Below, one piece after another: positions 62,752 to 64,000 of a stretch of DNA of 64,000 nucleotides. Under the pieces are notes generated by a model. The model worked only from the letters and a program-made list of their open reading frames with translations. It searched no databases and was not told where the DNA came from. Made by a program: the position numbers and the translations under genes. How positions within the stretch are numbered: the first letter of the stretch is position 1; every line of letters begins with the position of its first letter. Origin of the DNA: Candidatus Polarisedimenticolia bacterium (lineage in GTDB: Bacteria; Acidobacteriota; Polarisedimenticolia; Gp22-AA2; AA152); assembly GCA_036004685.1 (NCBI GenBank), contig DASYRE010000032.1, positions 1 to 64,000 on the forward strand, in the 5' to 3' direction.

Positions 62752-63312
62752 ATGATCCCCGCAACACAGCTGCGCACCGGCATGGCCATCATGCACGAGG
62801 GGAACCTCTGCCGGGTCATGAAGGTGCAGCACATCACCCCGGGGAACTGGCGGGGGATGGTGCAGGTCAAGCTCCGAAACCTCAAGACCGGGAACAGTCT
62901 CGAGTATCGCTTCCGCTCTGAGGATCGGGTGGAAAGAGCGAGTCTCGAGCAGCACGAGGTCGAGTTCCTCTACAAGGAGGGACGTGACTACCATTTCATG
63001 AATACCGAATCGTACGAGCAGTTCACGCTCAGTGACGAGGCCTTGGGCGACAACGTCTATTACCTGATTCCAAACATCAAGCTGAAGATGGAGTTCTACG
63101 ACGGGAATCCCGTCGGGACCGAGATGCCCCTCACGGTCGACCTGCGCGTCGTCACGACCGAGCCCGGCCTGAAGAGCGCCACCGCAACGAATTCGGGCAA
63201 GCCGGCGACGCTTGAGACGGGCCTCGTCGTTCAGGTGCCCCAGTTCATCGCCGAAGGAGAAGTCATCCGGGTGGACACCACCGAGGGGAAGTATCTCGAA
63301 CGAGCCAAGTAA
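62752..63312 (+). CDS. efp: Elongation factor P with Asn at the modification site
   Basis: The 186-residue protein relieves ribosome stalling at proline stretches. It has the three EF-P domains: N-terminal KOW (MIPATQLRTGMAIMHEG...), central OB (EYRFRSEDRVERASLEQHEVEFLYKEGRDYHFMNTESYEQFTLSDEALGDN) and C-terminal OB with the signature GLKSATATNSGKPATLETGLVVQVPQFI. The tip loop reads TPGNWRGM; Asn32 aligns with the modified Lys34 of E. coli EF-P. GGAGGTG lies seven bases before ATG 62752. Confidence 0.95.
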   Translation: MIPATQLRTGMAIMHEGNLCRVMKVQHITPGNWRGMVQVKLRNLKTGNSLEYRFRSEDRVERASLEQHEVEFLYKEGRDYHFMNTESYEQFTLSDEALGDNVYYLIPNIKLKMEFYDGNPVGTEMPLTVDLRVVTTEPGLKSATATNSGKPATLETGLVVQVPQFIAEGEVIRVDTTEGKYLERAK

Positions 63313-63525
63313 TTAATAATAAAGAGTCGGCGCCTCGGTTCCCACTGCGGCGTCAGCTCCTGCACCCGCCGTGAAATCTCGAAGCCTTCGGAAGACCTTG
63401 TCCTCCTCCAGCGCTCCCGCTGTTTTCGCCCGCCCCATCGAGTCCATGCCACTTCGTCCTGCGCCCGGAGGCCGGCAACCGCCGTGCACCAGCCCCGCCG
63501 CTCCGCCGATCGCCCGCGCCCCTCG

Positions 63526-63560
63526 TTGACAACCCCTCGGCGGGGCCTATATTGGCCCCG
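63526..63560 (+). promoter_or_regulatory. Sigma-70 promoter with -10 box inside a palindrome
   Basis: TTGACA (63526-63531), 16 bases, TATATT (63548-63553). The -10 is the centre of CGGGGCC-TATATT-GGCCCCG (63541-63560), an inverted repeat with 7-bp arms. Such a position suits a repressor operator or a hairpin at the RNA start. It serves the DUF4388 gene, 45 bases downstream. Confidence 0.75.
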
Positions 63561-63598
63561 TCGATCCGACGGCGGCCGCCCGCGCGAGCCGGAGACCC

Positions 63599-64000
63599 AT
63601 GACGACACCTCTCCAGCCTCAAGGAAGTCTTGTAGATACAAACTGTTGTGAGGTTCTGGCGTCTCTTTGCGGCGGCGCGCAGACGGGAGTTCTGACCGCC
63701 CAGGGGCCGGGCGGAGAGAAATCGGTATATCTCGAGAAGGGGAGGATCGTCTTCGCCGCCTCGAAGGATCCGGACGATCGCCTGGGAGAGCTTCTCCTCA
63801 CCCGCGGAGCCGTGACGCGGGAGCAGCTGGATGAGGCTTCGGCCAAAGTCCGTCCCGGAAAGAGACTCGGGACGATCCTGGTGGAGCTCGGGTTCCTGCC
63901 CGCCGCGGAGCTTCCCCGCTGGGTGCTCGAGCAAGTCAAGGAGATCATCTACTCCCTCTTCTCCTGGGGGGACGGAAAGTACCGTTTCGAGGCAGGCCCT
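63599..64000 (+). CDS. DUF4388 (PatA-like N-terminal) protein, cut by the window edge
   Basis: The first 134 codons are in the window and the frame is open to the edge. The domain follows the DUF4388 pattern: QGSLVDTNCCEVLASLCGGAQTGVLTAQGP, SVYLEKGRIVFAASKDPDDRLGELLLTRGAVTREQLDEA, KRLGTILVELGFL and YSLFSWGDGKYRFEAGP. These domains occur in signalling proteins of Acidobacteria and myxobacteria, often with receivers or other output domains. ATG 63599 is preceded by GGAG at 63591-63594. Confidence 0.85.
   Translation, partial: MTTPLQPQGSLVDTNCCEVLASLCGGAQTGVLTAQGPGGEKSVYLEKGRIVFAASKDPDDRLGELLLTRGAVTREQLDEASAKVRPGKRLGTILVELGFLPAAELPRWVLEQVKEIIYSLFSWGDGKYRFEAGP

Overview
This is a 64 kb, G+C-rich, gene-dense stretch of a bacterial chromosome. 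It carries about 59 protein genes. By eye I find no tRNA or rRNA gene, CRISPR array, insertion sequence or prophage. The cell was probably a diderm (Gram-negative type): there is a large TonB-dependent receptor with an N-terminal carboxypeptidase-regulatory-like domain, a MacAB-type export system, lipoprotein and Sec signal peptides, and a YceI protein. The mixture of that receptor type, DUF2203, DUF4097, DUF4388, PSP1/RicT, a class D sortase and a selenocysteine-tailed radical SAM protein suggests Acidobacteriota or a close relative. That assignment is inference; no marker phylogeny was run.

Layout. 0-2.8 kb: a REP-like palindrome, a MaoC hydratase/CitE-like lyase pair and an ATP-grasp ligase. 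2.8-7.4 kb: an Nfu scaffold followed by a radical SAM gene whose apparent stop is best read as selenocysteine (tail C-U-A-E-P with a SECIS-like hairpin), then a CBS-domain cystathionine beta-synthase/cysteine synthase and an aminotransferase. 7.4-10.7 kb: a DsbA-like lipoprotein, YceI and a short-chain fatty acid transporter. 10.9-15.4 kb: a MacA-ATPase-permease-permease operon with tightly coupled reading frames. 15.5-19.9 kb: an RND exporter fused to a thioredoxin-like domain and coupled to a B12-type radical SAM gene. 20-24.6 kb: class I aldolase, a three-repeat secreted protein, CorA and a DUF4097 protein. 24.7-31.9 kb: transketolase, small membrane proteins, a sortase substrate-sortase-HprK-like kinase operon, FdhD and an MFS transporter.

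32-46.4 kb: Hsp20, QueF, a secreted amidohydrolase, a degenerate cupredoxin, PBP1, a ChbG-like deacetylase, a CPBP protease, DUF2203, a LysE exporter with no canonical start, a DEAD-box helicase, a BtuF-like binding protein, an IlvE-like transaminase and a GAF-GGDEF protein. 46.4-53.6 kb: a small unknown gene, a sigma-54 activator with a receiver lacking its phospho-Asp, a secreted/TPR gene pair, a conserved unknown gene and thiS-thiG. 53.6-64 kb: the TonB receptor diverging from a binding protein-hybrid kinase operon, SmpB, RicT, RsmI, NadE, EF-P (Asn in place of the modified Lys) and a DUF4388 gene cut by the window edge.

Common threads. (1) Iron-sulfur/radical chemistry: Nfu, two radical SAM proteins, a cobalamin-type binding protein, RicT and FdhD. 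(2) Envelope assembly and export: MacAB-like, RND, sortase, PBP1, CorA and TonB systems. (3) Signalling: GGDEF, a sigma-54 activator and a hybrid kinase. Promoters often show an extended -10 of the form TGnTAnnnT, and two genes share an almost identical TTGCGCCGGAAA-N10-GCTATAAT promoter.
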